Below, in pieces: positions 34,618-43,162 of a stretch of 48,722 nucleotides of DNA (position 1 is its first letter; each line of letters begins with the position of its first letter). The stretch comes from ZC4RG25 sp041687075 (GTDB lineage Bacteria; Pseudomonadota; Alphaproteobacteria; Rhizobiales; Hyphomicrobiaceae). The notes beneath the pieces are model-generated. The model worked only from the letters and a program-made list of their open reading frames with translations. It did no database searches and was not told the origin of the DNA. The stretch lies in assembly GCA_041687075.1 (NCBI GenBank), contig JAWLCO010000014.1, forward strand, positions 1 through 48,722. Direction: 5' to 3'. The position numbers were made by a program, and so were the translations under genes.

Positions 34618-35526
34618 ATGGGCACCATGACGCGAATCATCTGCATCGGCCATTCTGCACTCGATTACATCTATCGCGTCGAGTCCTTCCCGCGAGGACC
34701 GTCGAAGGTCCGCGCTCTGGAACAGGTCGAGAGCGGCGGCGGCATGGCTGCCAATGCCGCGGCGACCATCGCGCGGCTCGGCGGCAAGGCCGAGCTGTGG
34801 AGCCGTGTCGGCGATGACGATGCCGCAACCAAGATCCGGTCCGGACTGAAGAAGGCCGGCGTAGACGTACGCTCGGTCCAGTCCTTCGAGGAGGGGCGCA
34901 CCTCGACGTCGGCCATCATCGTCGACGATGCGGGCGAGCGGCTGATCGTCGGGGCGCGCGACATCAACATGCCCTCGGGAACGAGCTGGCTGCCGCTCGA
35001 GCGCATCAGCGGGGCTGCCGCGGTGCTGGGCGATGTGCGCTGGCTCGAGGGGCTGCGCGTTGCATTCGAGCGCGCCCGCAAGGAGGGCATCCCGACGGTT
35101 CTCGATGCCGATCTCGGTGCCCGCGAGGCCCTGGCCGAAATTCTGGCACTGACCGACTACGCGATCTTCTCGGAGCCGGCGCTGAAAGACTTCGCTCCGC
35201 TGCCCAGCACGGATGACATGCTCCGGCGCGTGCTGGAGCTCGGCCCGCGCCACGCTGGCGTGACACTGAGCGCCAGGGGTTACCGCTGGGCTGCTGCCGA
35301 TGGCGGCGGCGAGCAACCAGGCTTTCCCGTTGATGTCGTCGACACGACGGGGGCTGGCGACGCCTTCCATGGCGCATTCACGCTGGCCCTGGTCGAGGGA
35401 CAGCCAGTTAACGAATGCGCGCGCTTCGCCTGCGCTGTCGCCGCGATGAAATGCACCCGCGTCGGCTCCCGCGCCGGTCTGCCCACCCGGGCGCAGGTCG
35501 AGAGCTTCCTTGCCGCGAGGCGCTGA
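34618..35526 (+). CDS. PfkB-family carbohydrate kinase
   Basis: Ribokinase-like sugar or nucleoside kinase, 302 residues. The N-terminal PfkB signature is seen in SGGGMAANAAATIARLGGKA (about residues 38-57), and the C-terminal signature with the catalytic Asp in DTTGAGDAFHGAFTLAL (about 242-258). The start could be ATG 34618, preceded by AGGCGG, or ATG 34627. The substrate cannot be named; sulfofructose, ribose, 2-keto-3-deoxy-gluconate and nucleoside kinases all share this fold. It stands alone between kdsA and a REP element. Confidence 0.88.
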   Translation: MGTMTRIICIGHSALDYIYRVESFPRGPSKVRALEQVESGGGMAANAAATIARLGGKAELWSRVGDDDAATKIRSGLKKAGVDVRSVQSFEEGRTSTSAIIVDDAGERLIVGARDINMPSGTSWLPLERISGAAAVLGDVRWLEGLRVAFERARKEGIPTVLDADLGAREALAEILALTDYAIFSEPALKDFAPLPSTDDMLRRVLELGPRHAGVTLSARGYRWAAADGGGEQPGFPVDVVDTTGAGDAFHGAFTLALVEGQPVNECARFACAVAAMKCTRVGSRAGLPTRAQVESFLAARR

Positions 35527-35547
35527 TCCAGCACGATTTTACCCGAA

Positions 35548-35577
35548 GTCATCCCGGGACCTGTGCCCGGTATCCAG
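35548..35577. repeat. REP-type palindrome
   Basis: GTCATCCCGGGACCTGTGCC and the following CCGGTATCCAG form the intergenic palindrome widespread in alphaproteobacteria. Stem 35551-35558 pairs with 35566-35573 with one mismatch. It lies about 20 bases after the sugar kinase stop. Only the GTCATCCCGG start is shared with the REP-like unit of the composite repeats. Confidence 0.6.
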
Positions 35578-35757
35578 CATTTCGGCACACGTGTCGTGAT
35601 GACCGTTGCTGGGGATGAGCAATCGCAGCTTATATCTGGGTTCATCGTGCGACGGCCCATCAGGTAGACGTCACCGGCCTGCACCGTTAAGAGGGTCGCG
35701 CGACACCGCCCGGGACCGGTGCGGCCGCGCCAGGACCCGAACGACGTGAGGACCTCG

Positions 35758-37773
35758 ATGCCCTTTGAGCAACACACGGCTGCCGGCGCAGACGTGAGCC
35801 ATCAGGACATGGCCAATGCCATCCGCGCGCTCGCCATGGACGCCGTGGAGAAGGCGAAATCAGGGCATCCGGGCATGCCCATGGGCATGGCGGACGTCGC
35901 CACCGTGCTTTTCACGAAGTTTCTGCGCTTCGACCCCGCCGATCCCAAATGGCCAAACCGCGACCGGTTCGTGCTGTCGGCTGGGCACGGCTCGATGCTC
36001 CTCTATTCACTGCTCTACCTGACCGGCTATCCCGGCATGGATATCGAGCAGATCAAGCAGTTCCGCCAGCTCGGGTCGAAAACGGCGGGGCACCCCGAGT
36101 ACGGGCACGCGCCGGGCATCGAGACGACCACCGGTCCGCTGGGGCAGGGCATCGCTACGGCGGTCGGTATGGCCATTGCCGAGCGCATCTGGAACGCGCG
36201 GCTCGGACCTGACGTTATCGACCACCACACCTACGTGATCGCCGGCGACGGCTGCCTCATGGAAGGGATCAGCCAGGAAGCGATCACGCTCGCAGGCCAC
36301 CTCGGGTTGGGCAAGCTGATCGTGCTGTTCGATGATAACGGGATTTCGATCGACGGGCCGACGGCGCTTTCCACATCCGAGGACCAGATCCGCCGTTTCG
36401 AGGCTGCCGGCTGGAACACGGCATCGATCGACGGGCATGACCCGGAGGCGATTGCGGCGGCCATCTCCCGCGCCCGCGCCGATGCCAGCAAGCCCTGGCT
36501 CATCGCCTGCAAGACCGTGATCGGGTATGGCGCGCCCAAGAAGCAGGGCACGGCCTCGACGCACGGTTCTCCGCTCGGCGCCGACGAGATCACCGGCGCC
36601 CGCGAGCGGCTCGGCTGGCCACATGCTCCGTTCGAGGTGCCCGGGCCGACCCTGAACGCCTGGCGGGCTGCCGGGCAGCGCGGCGCGGCAGAACGCGACA
36701 CGTGGCAGGCGCGCTGGGCCGCGGTAGACGACAACACACGAAAGAGCTTCGAGCATCCCGCCGCTGCAGCGGGGGACGTCCTGCGCAACGCCATCAGCGA
36801 GGCAAAGCGCAAGGCCGGCGCCGAAACGGCGAAGAAGGCGACGCGCCAGTGGTCGGAGTTCGTGCTCGATCACCTGGTGCCGGTGCTGCCGGGGTTGATC
36901 GGCGGTTCGGCCGATCTGACGGGTTCCAACAACACCAGGACCAAGTCGCAGGCCGTCATCAGGAAAGGCGACTTCAGCGGCAACTACATCCACTACGGCA
37001 TCCGCGAGCATGGCATGGCGGCAGCCATGAACGGGCTGGCGCTTTACGGCGGCCTCATTCCATATGGCGGCACGTTCCTCGTGTTCACGGATTACTGCCG
37101 TCCGGCCATCCGGCTATCGGCGCTGATGCGCCAGCGCGTCGTCTACGTGATGACACACGACTCGATCGGCCTTGGCGAGGACGGGCCGACCCACCAGCCG
37201 GTCGAGCACCTGGCGAGCCTGCGCGCGATTCCCAACCTCTACGTGATGCGCCCTGCTGACGGGGTCGAGACGGCCGAGTGCTGGGAGATCGCCGTCGGGC
37301 CCGGAGACACGCCGAGCATTCTTGCGCTGACGCGCCAGGGCGTTCCGAACCTGCGCACGACACACACCGACGAGAACCTCTGCGCCAAGGGCGCGTACGT
37401 GCTCCGCGAGGGGCAAGGCAAGCGGGATCTCACGCTGCTGGCGACGGGCTCTGAGGTCGGGCTCGCCGCCGAGGCCGCCGAAGCACTGGCGAAGGACGGT
37501 GTGTCGGCAGCGGTCGTATCGATGCCCTGCTTCGAGCTTTTCCGCCGGCAGCCGGAGGAGTATCGCCGCGCGGTGCTTGGCGATGCGCCCCGTATCGGCA
37601 TCGAGGCGGCCATAGCCCAGGGCTGGTGCGAATGGCTCGACAGGGACGATGTCTTCATCGGGCTCGGCGACTTCGGCGCATCCGCTCCGGCCGCAGCCCT
37701 GTTCCAGCATTTCGGTCTGACGCCCGCGCGCGTCGTTGAAACGGCGAAGGCTCTCATCGCCAGGCGCAGGTGA
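35758..37773 (+). CDS. tkt: Transketolase
   Basis: Thiamine-diphosphate enzyme of the pentose phosphate pathway and, where present, the Calvin cycle; it transfers two-carbon ketol units. From ATG 35758 (GAGG at -10) it has 671 residues, the usual size. Visible motifs are MDAVEKAKSGHPGMPMG at about 27-43, the ThDP-binding GDGCLMEGISQEA with DDN about 15 residues later, the glutamate-containing YGIREHGMAAAMNG, and the C-terminal TGSEVGLAAEAAEAL. pgk starts 26 bases after the stop. In many rhizobia gap lies between tkt and pgk; here it does not. Confidence 0.97.
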   Translation: MPFEQHTAAGADVSHQDMANAIRALAMDAVEKAKSGHPGMPMGMADVATVLFTKFLRFDPADPKWPNRDRFVLSAGHGSMLLYSLLYLTGYPGMDIEQIKQFRQLGSKTAGHPEYGHAPGIETTTGPLGQGIATAVGMAIAERIWNARLGPDVIDHHTYVIAGDGCLMEGISQEAITLAGHLGLGKLIVLFDDNGISIDGPTALSTSEDQIRRFEAAGWNTASIDGHDPEAIAAAISRARADASKPWLIACKTVIGYGAPKKQGTASTHGSPLGADEITGARERLGWPHAPFEVPGPTLNAWRAAGQRGAAERDTWQARWAAVDDNTRKSFEHPAAAAGDVLRNAISEAKRKAGAETAKKATRQWSEFVLDHLVPVLPGLIGGSADLTGSNNTRTKSQAVIRKGDFSGNYIHYGIREHGMAAAMNGLALYGGLIPYGGTFLVFTDYCRPAIRLSALMRQRVVYVMTHDSIGLGEDGPTHQPVEHLASLRAIPNLYVMRPADGVETAECWEIAVGPGDTPSILALTRQGVPNLRTTHTDENLCAKGAYVLREGQGKRDLTLLATGSEVGLAAEAAEALAKDGVSAAVVSMPCFELFRRQPEEYRRAVLGDAPRIGIEAAIAQGWCEWLDRDDVFIGLGDFGASAPAAALFQHFGLTPARVVETAKALIARRR

Positions 37774-37799
37774 TTCATCGTACGAAACGGGAGAACGCC

Positions 37800-39002
37800 A
37801 TGGACCTCGACAAGCTCAAGACGACCGAAGGACTCGATGTTCATGGAAAGCGCGTTCTGGTGCGCGCTGATCTCAACGTTCCCGTGCATAACGGCGAGGT
37901 GACGGACGTTACCCGGCTCGAGCGGCTGGTGCCGGGTCTTCTCGACCTCGCCAACCGCGGCGCGCGGGTGGTGGTCATCTCGCATTTCGGCCGTCCCAAG
38001 GGCGGGCCCGCGCCCGAGTTCTCGCTGAAGCCGGTCGCGTCCAAGCTTTCCGGGCTTCTGGGCAAGCCGGTGGCATTCGTCGAGGACTGCATCGGGCCGA
38101 AGGCGCAGGCTGCGGTGAACTCGTTGACGCCGGGCCAGATCGCCGTCCTCGAAAACCTGCGCTTTTACAAGGGCGAGGAGAAGAACGATCCCGAGTTCGC
38201 AAAGGAACTCGCTGCGCTGGCAGACATCTACGTCGGCGACGCCTTCTCCAGCGCGCACCGGGCGCATGCCTCGACCGAGGGGGTGACGCATCATCTGCCG
38301 TCCTATGCCGGCCCGCTGATGATGGCGGAGATCGAGGCGTTGCGCTCGGCGCTCGACCGGCCCGATCCGCCGACCGCTGCGATCGTCGGCGGCGCCAAGG
38401 TGTCGACCAAGATCCCCGTGCTGATGAACCTGATCGAGAAGGTCGACAAGCTCATCATCGCCGGCGGCATGGCCAATACGTTCTACCTCGCCCAGGGCGT
38501 GAACATCGGCCGCTCGCTGGCCGAGCCCGATTTCCGCGACACGGCGCTCGACGTCATGAAGGCCGCAAAGGCCCGGAGCTGCGAGGTCGTTCTGCCGCCG
38601 GACGCGGTGGTCGCAACCGAGCTGAAAGAGGGTGTGCCTACCAGGGTGGTATCGGTTCTGGACGTTCCCTCGGACAGCATGATCCTCGACGTGGGGCCGA
38701 AGTCGGTGGAGCACTTCACGGACGTGCTGAGCCGCTGCCGGACGCTGCTGTGGAATGGCCCGCTCGGCGCCTTTGAGGTCCCGCCATTCGGCGAGGGCAC
38801 GTTCGCGCTGGCGCAGGAAGCGGCCCGGCTGACGAAGGCGCGCAAGCTCGTTTCGATCGCCGGAGGGGGCGATACCGTCGCCGCGCTGAACGATGCCGGC
38901 GTGGCCGATCAGTTCTCGTACGTTTCGACGGCCGGCGGCGCTTTCCTGGAATGGCTCGAAGGCCGCGAGCTGCCGGGCGTGGCGGCGCTCACCCGTGGCT
39001 GA
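37800..39002 (+). CDS. pgk: Phosphoglycerate kinase
   Basis: Glycolytic and gluconeogenic enzyme that interconverts 1,3-bisphosphoglycerate and 3-phosphoglycerate with ADP/ATP. It has 400 residues from ATG 37800, which follows GGGAGA. The N-terminal substrate domain has VLVRADLNVP and ISHFGRPKG, then ENLRFYKGEE; the nucleotide domain has GGAKVSTKIPVL and the C-terminal SIAGGGDTVAALN. It lies in an apparent operon with tkt upstream and gph downstream, whose GTG start overlaps the pgk stop by 8 bases. Confidence 0.97.
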   Translation: MDLDKLKTTEGLDVHGKRVLVRADLNVPVHNGEVTDVTRLERLVPGLLDLANRGARVVVISHFGRPKGGPAPEFSLKPVASKLSGLLGKPVAFVEDCIGPKAQAAVNSLTPGQIAVLENLRFYKGEEKNDPEFAKELAALADIYVGDAFSSAHRAHASTEGVTHHLPSYAGPLMMAEIEALRSALDRPDPPTAAIVGGAKVSTKIPVLMNLIEKVDKLIIAGGMANTFYLAQGVNIGRSLAEPDFRDTALDVMKAAKARSCEVVLPPDAVVATELKEGVPTRVVSVLDVPSDSMILDVGPKSVEHFTDVLSRCRTLLWNGPLGAFEVPPFGEGTFALAQEAARLTKARKLVSIAGGGDTVAALNDAGVADQFSYVSTAGGAFLEWLEGRELPGVAALTRG

Positions 39003-39681
39003 GCGCTGGCCCGGGGCCGTCGTTTTCGATCTCGATGGAACACTGATCGACAGCGCCGGCGACATCGCGGACGCGCTGAACACGGCCCTCCGGCAATCCG
39101 GGCTGGAGCCTTTCTCCGACGCCGAGGTGCGCCTGATGGTCGGTGGCGGCGCCCGCGTGCTGGTCGAGCGCGTCCTGAACGTCCGCGAGCTGTCCGGGGA
39201 TGCAGCGCTGGCGCAGCGGCTTTATGCGAATTTCATGGAAGTCTACCAGACGGCTTCCGTCGCCCGCACCACCGTTTACGACAACGGACGCGAACTGCTC
39301 GGCGAGCTGCGCCGTCAGGGGATCAAACTCGCGATCTGCACCAACAAGCCTGCGGGGATCACGGAGGATGTGCTCGCCAAGCTCGACTTGCGGGGAAGCT
39401 TCGAGGTCGTGGTCGGAGGGACGGACAGCCGACCCAAGAAACCGCATCCCGCCATGCTGCTTGCAGCCCTCTCTGCATTGGGAGTCGACCCGGACTACGC
39501 CGTAATGATCGGCGACAGCGCTGCCGATGTCGGCGCCGCGCGGGCCGCGAATGTGCCTGTCGTCGTCGTCAGCCACGGGTACAGCCCAACACCCGCGAAC
39601 GAGCTCGGAGCGGACCTCGTCATCGGTTCGCTCGCTGACGTTCCGGCTGCCCTGCGCCAGCTCAAGGCGCCTTATCGCTGA
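38995..39681 (+). CDS. gph: Phosphoglycolate phosphatase
   Basis: HAD-superfamily phosphatase that removes 2-phosphoglycolate, formed by DNA 3'-end repair or by Rubisco oxygenation. From GTG 38995 it has 228 residues; this start keeps VVFDLDGTLIDS (motif I) near residue 12, as in the family. Motif II is ICTNKP, motif III the lysine in DSRPKKPHPAML, and motif IV VMIGDSAADVGAA. The cap domain lies between motifs I and II. The 8-base overlap with pgk implies translational coupling. The context with tkt and pgk fits central carbon flow, but there is no Rubisco gene in the window. Confidence 0.9.
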   Translation: MAERWPGAVVFDLDGTLIDSAGDIADALNTALRQSGLEPFSDAEVRLMVGGGARVLVERVLNVRELSGDAALAQRLYANFMEVYQTASVARTTVYDNGRELLGELRRQGIKLAICTNKPAGITEDVLAKLDLRGSFEVVVGGTDSRPKKPHPAMLLAALSALGVDPDYAVMIGDSAADVGAARAANVPVVVVSHGYSPTPANELGADLVIGSLADVPAALRQLKAPYR

Positions 39682-39712
39682 GGCTGCCTGCGTCAGCTTG
39701 ACCAACTCGCGC

Positions 39713-39741
39713 TTGCCGACGTGCGTCTCCGCACATATTCT
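39713..39741 (+). promoter_or_regulatory. Candidate sox promoter
   Basis: TTGCCG at 39713-39718 and TATTCT at 39736-39741 are 17 bases apart, each matching four of six sigma-70 consensus positions. It lies about 80 bases upstream of the soxA start and 32 bases after gph, which would give the sox genes their own transcript. Pattern match only. Confidence 0.35.
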
Positions 39742-39822
39742 GAAACGCGAATGCTCAGCCCCGGGCAGGTGGCAACGCCGTGCCGCATTCAGAAATGCTG
39801 GACTTTCGAGGGAGGAAAGGAC

Positions 39823-40653
39823 GTGCGGAAGAGCTACACGCGTTTGCTGGCTGCTCTCAGCGCAGCTGCGTTCCTTGCCGGCACTGCCCCGGTGAACGCA
39901 CAGGACGAGGCCACCGAAAAAGGTCTCGAGCAATACCGGAGAATGCTCAAGGAGGACCCTTGGTCAAATCCAGGGAATCTCGATGTCGATCGCGGCGAGG
40001 CGCTTTGGAAGACGAAAGCGGGGCCGAAAGACGCTTCTCTCGAGCAATGTGATCTCGGAAAAGGTCCGGGCGTGGTCGAAGGCGCATTTGCCGAATTACC
40101 GCGCTATTTCGCCGATGCCGACCGGGTGATGGATGCCGAGGCGCGAGTCGTCTGGTGCATCGAGCAATTGCAGGGCATTTCGCCGGAAGAATCGGTGAAG
40201 CCGTTTCCGGGTGGCGGCCGTCCTGCAACCGATATCGGTGCCATTGCGACTTATATTGCGTCGAAATCGGCCGGGATGAAAATTGCGCCTCAGGTCGAGC
40301 ATCCCAAGGAAAAGGAAATGCTCGCGCTGGGCGAGGAGATTTTCTTCCGTCGTCAGGGGCCGATGGATTTCTCTTGCGCCACCTGCCACAACGACAAGGG
40401 CTTGCGCATTCGTTTGCAGCCGCTGCCATATCTCGCTGAGCCCGAAGAGGCGAGAAAGGTAGTGGGCGAGTGGCCCGCCTATCGCGTCTCCTCCACACAC
40501 GTGATGACGATGCAGCACCGCATTTACGACTGCTACTGGCAGATGCGGTTGCCCCGCATCGACTACGCGTCTGACGTCACCGTGGCGCTCACGATGTACC
40601 TCAACGACACGGCCAGAGGCGGCGAGATTGCTGCCCCGGGTCTCAAGCGCTGA
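39823..40653 (+). CDS. soxA: Sulfur-oxidation c-type cytochrome SoxA, mono-haem type
   Basis: Periplasmic subunit of the SoxXA cytochrome, which couples thiosulfate oxidatively to the carrier protein SoxYZ. GTG 39823 follows GGAGGAAAGG and gives 276 residues with a signal peptide cut near VNA-QDE (26). Only one CxxCH is present (CATCH, 185-189). The N-terminal haem site of di-haem SoxA is replaced by single cysteines C76 and C112, as in mono-haem forms such as that of Starkeya. C237, in DCYWQMRLPR, is the active-site cysteine that ligates the haem and carries the persulfide. soxX starts 18 bases after the stop. Confidence 0.93.
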   Translation: MRKSYTRLLAALSAAAFLAGTAPVNAQDEATEKGLEQYRRMLKEDPWSNPGNLDVDRGEALWKTKAGPKDASLEQCDLGKGPGVVEGAFAELPRYFADADRVMDAEARVVWCIEQLQGISPEESVKPFPGGGRPATDIGAIATYIASKSAGMKIAPQVEHPKEKEMLALGEEIFFRRQGPMDFSCATCHNDKGLRIRLQPLPYLAEPEEARKVVGEWPAYRVSSTHVMTMQHRIYDCYWQMRLPRIDYASDVTVALTMYLNDTARGGEIAAPGLKR

Positions 40654-40671
40654 ACGAGAGGGAGGAGTGTC

Positions 40672-41292
40672 ATGAAGAAAAGTTTCGTCGCTCTCGTTGC
40701 GATTGCTCTGACAGCCGGCGCCGCAGCCTACGCGCAGGACAAGCCTGCAGTCGATGCCATCCGTGTCGAGCAGGTAATGAAAGGTAGCTGGACGAAAGCC
40801 CCGCCCGAGTGGCAGGAGCGGCTCGGCCAGGACCAGACGATGAAGGAGTGCTCCGAAAGCCGCAATCAGCCGTCGAACGAGGTCGCCAACGCCATCATGG
40901 AGCGTGAGAAGGCGAAGATCGTCTATCCCGCCGATGGCAAGTTCGTTGGCGACTGGAAGAAGGGTGAGAAGCTGGCGCAATCAGGCTACGGCCTGCGGTT
41001 CTCGGATTACCCTCCGCGGCGTGAGAATGGCGGCAATTGCTATGCCTGCCATCAGCTTTCTCCCGAGGAAGTGAGCTACGGTACGCTGGGGCCGAGCCTG
41101 CTCGGCTATGGCAAGCATCGTGGCTTTACCGACGAGGAAGCGAAAACCGTTTACGAGCGGATCTACAATCCGCAGGCCCACGTGGCTTGTGCAAGCATGC
41201 CCCGCTTCGGCGCCAACAAGGTTCTCACCGTCGAGCAGATCAAGGACATCGTCGCGCTGCTGATGGACCCCGAGAGCCCCGTCAACAAGTGA
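40672..41292 (+). CDS. soxX: Sulfur-oxidation c-type cytochrome SoxX, N-terminally extended
   Basis: Electron-accepting subunit of SoxXA. The 206-residue precursor starts MKKSFVALVAIALTAGAAAY, with cleavage near AYA-QDK (21), after a strong GGGAGGAG site. The haem motif is CYACH (123-127) and the axial methionine M176 in ASMPRFG. About 80 residues of non-haem sequence precede the cytochrome fold, longer than in compact SoxX proteins; it includes C60 in MKECSESRN. Extended SoxX forms are known, so this is a variant rather than a fusion. Two tandem hairpins follow before soxB. Confidence 0.92.
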   Translation: MKKSFVALVAIALTAGAAAYAQDKPAVDAIRVEQVMKGSWTKAPPEWQERLGQDQTMKECSESRNQPSNEVANAIMEREKAKIVYPADGKFVGDWKKGEKLAQSGYGLRFSDYPPRRENGGNCYACHQLSPEEVSYGTLGPSLLGYGKHRGFTDEEAKTVYERIYNPQAHVACASMPRFGANKVLTVEQIKDIVALLMDPESPVNK

Positions 41293-41295
41293 CGG

Positions 41296-41352
41296 ATCAG
41301 GGCTGCTGCTGCCCTGATTGGGCGCGAGCAGGCGGATGACAGTCCGCCTGCT
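41296..41352 (+). terminator. Two tandem hairpins between soxX and soxB
   Basis: ATCAGGGC (41296-41303) pairs perfectly with 41311-41318. AGCAGGCGGA (41327-41336) pairs perfectly with 41343-41352 around a 6-base loop. Both begin right after the soxX stop, with no T-run beyond two T. They may cut transcription between soxAX and soxB or stabilise the soxAX message. Confidence 0.5.
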
Positions 41353-41445
41353 TGCGTGGCAACTGCGATAGATTCCAGCATTGGCCTTCATACCGCTCCT
41401 GCGGCTGCAGGAGCGCAGGAGGGTGTTCGTACCGGGGACGACCGC

Positions 41446-43158
41446 ATGACGACGCGACGCGAGCTTCTCCAGATGGCGGCAGCGGCCGCGGGAGTATCTG
41501 CCTTCGGGGGCGGGTTCTGGAAGGCCGTTGCACAGCAGCGCCTCACCCAGCAGGACCTGCTGCGGTTCACGCCGAAGGGCCAGGTCACGCTGCTGCACAT
41601 GACGGACCTGCACGCGCAACTCGTGCCCGTCTATTTCCGCGAGCCCTCGATCAATCTCGGCGTCGGAGAGATGAAGGGCGCGTTTCCGCACATCACGGGC
41701 GACGAGTTCCTGAAAGCCACTGGCATCGCGCCGGGCACGCACACTGCCTACATGCTTTCATCCAGCGATTTCGAGGCGCTGGCCCGGAATTATGGTCGGG
41801 TCGGCGGCGTCGACCGGATCGCGACGCTCGTCAAAACCATCCGCGCCGAGCGCGGAGCCGAGCGCACGCTTCTGCTCGATGGCGGGGATGCGCTGCAGGG
41901 GTCCTATACGGCGCTGAAAACGCAAGGCGGCGACATGGTCGACGTGCTGAGCCGTCTCGGCGTCGACGCAACGACCGGCCATTGGGAATTCACGCTCGGC
42001 GCCGATCGCGTTTCCGAGCTGTTCGGCGATCGCGAGCGCTCTGGCACAGCGCCGATGGCATTCCTCGCCGGAAACGTCGTCGAGACCGATTTCGAGGAGC
42101 CCGTTTTCCATGGGACCAAGGTGTTCGAGCGGGGCGGACTCCAGATCGCCGTGATCGGTCAGGCCTTTCCATACACGCCGATCGCCAATCCGCGCTGGAT
42201 GATGCCGAACTGGTCCTTCGGCATCCGTGAGGAAACGGTGCGACGGCAGGTGGAGGAGGCGCGCAGCGGCGGGGCCGATCTCGTCGTGCTGCTCTCCCAT
42301 AACGGGTTCGACGTGGACCGCAAGCTCGCTTCGCGTGTGTCCGGCATCGACGTCATCCTGACGGCACATACGCACGACGCACTGCCGTTCCCTGTAACGA
42401 TCGGCAGGACGCTGCTGATCGCTTCGGGCTCGCACGGCAAGTTTCTGTCGCGTCTTGATCTCGACGTGCGGGATGGTCAGATCGCCGACTACAGCTATTC
42501 GCTTATCCCCGTGCTCGCCGATGCCATCGATCCCCATCCGGAGATGGCTGACCTCGTCCGCGGCATCCGCGAGCCACACGAGGCGATGCTCCGCACCGAG
42601 CTCGCCCGCACCGAATCGCTGCTCTACCGGCGCGGGAACTTCAACGGTACGCTCGATGACGTGATTTGCCAGGCGATGCTCGAGGAGCGCGATGCAGAGA
42701 TCAGCCTGTCACCAGGCTTCCGCTGGGGCACGAGCCTGCTGCCGGGACAGGCGATCACCTGGGAGGACATCTACAACGCGACGGCGATGACCTATCCGGC
42801 CTGCTACCGGACGGAAATGTCGGGGCAAATGCTCAAGAACATTCTGGAAGACGTCGCCGACAACCTGTTCAATCCGGACCCCTACTATCAGCAGGGCGGC
42901 GACATGGTCCGCGTCGGCGGCCTCGGCTTCACCATCGATGTCGATGCGGCAATGGGCCAGCGGATCTCCGAGATGACATTGCTGAGAACCGGCGAACCGA
43001 TCGAAGCCAGCCGCAACTACGTCGTGGCCGGCTGGGCCTCGGTGAACCAGAACACCGAGGGCCCGCCGATCTGGGATGTTGTGGCTGCGCACCTGCAGCG
43101 GCAGAAGGTGGTGCGCCCGGCGCCGAACGAGAGCGTCAAGGTCGTCCGCAGCGGCTGA
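41446..43158 (+). CDS. soxB: Thiosulfohydrolase SoxB
   Basis: Periplasmic dimanganese enzyme that hydrolyses sulfate off the SoxYZ-bound sulfonate; related to 5'-nucleotidases. ATG 41446 gives 570 residues with a twin-arginine leader (TTRRELLQMAAAAAGVSAFG), fitting export after folding. The metallophosphatase motifs are HMTDLHAQ (D54, H56), LLDGGDALQGS (D148), GHWEFTLG (H179, E181; SoxB has HWEF where nucleotidases have NHEF), LLSHNGFDVD and TAHTHDALP. The C-terminal nucleotidase-like domain is complete. The gene ends 4 bases before a convergent hydrolase gene. Confidence 0.95.
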   Translation: MTTRRELLQMAAAAAGVSAFGGGFWKAVAQQRLTQQDLLRFTPKGQVTLLHMTDLHAQLVPVYFREPSINLGVGEMKGAFPHITGDEFLKATGIAPGTHTAYMLSSSDFEALARNYGRVGGVDRIATLVKTIRAERGAERTLLLDGGDALQGSYTALKTQGGDMVDVLSRLGVDATTGHWEFTLGADRVSELFGDRERSGTAPMAFLAGNVVETDFEEPVFHGTKVFERGGLQIAVIGQAFPYTPIANPRWMMPNWSFGIREETVRRQVEEARSGGADLVVLLSHNGFDVDRKLASRVSGIDVILTAHTHDALPFPVTIGRTLLIASGSHGKFLSRLDLDVRDGQIADYSYSLIPVLADAIDPHPEMADLVRGIREPHEAMLRTELARTESLLYRRGNFNGTLDDVICQAMLEERDAEISLSPGFRWGTSLLPGQAITWEDIYNATAMTYPACYRTEMSGQMLKNILEDVADNLFNPDPYYQQGGDMVRVGGLGFTIDVDAAMGQRISEMTLLRTGEPIEASRNYVVAGWASVNQNTEGPPIWDVVAAHLQRQKVVRPAPNESVKVVRSG

Positions 43159-43162
43159 AGCC

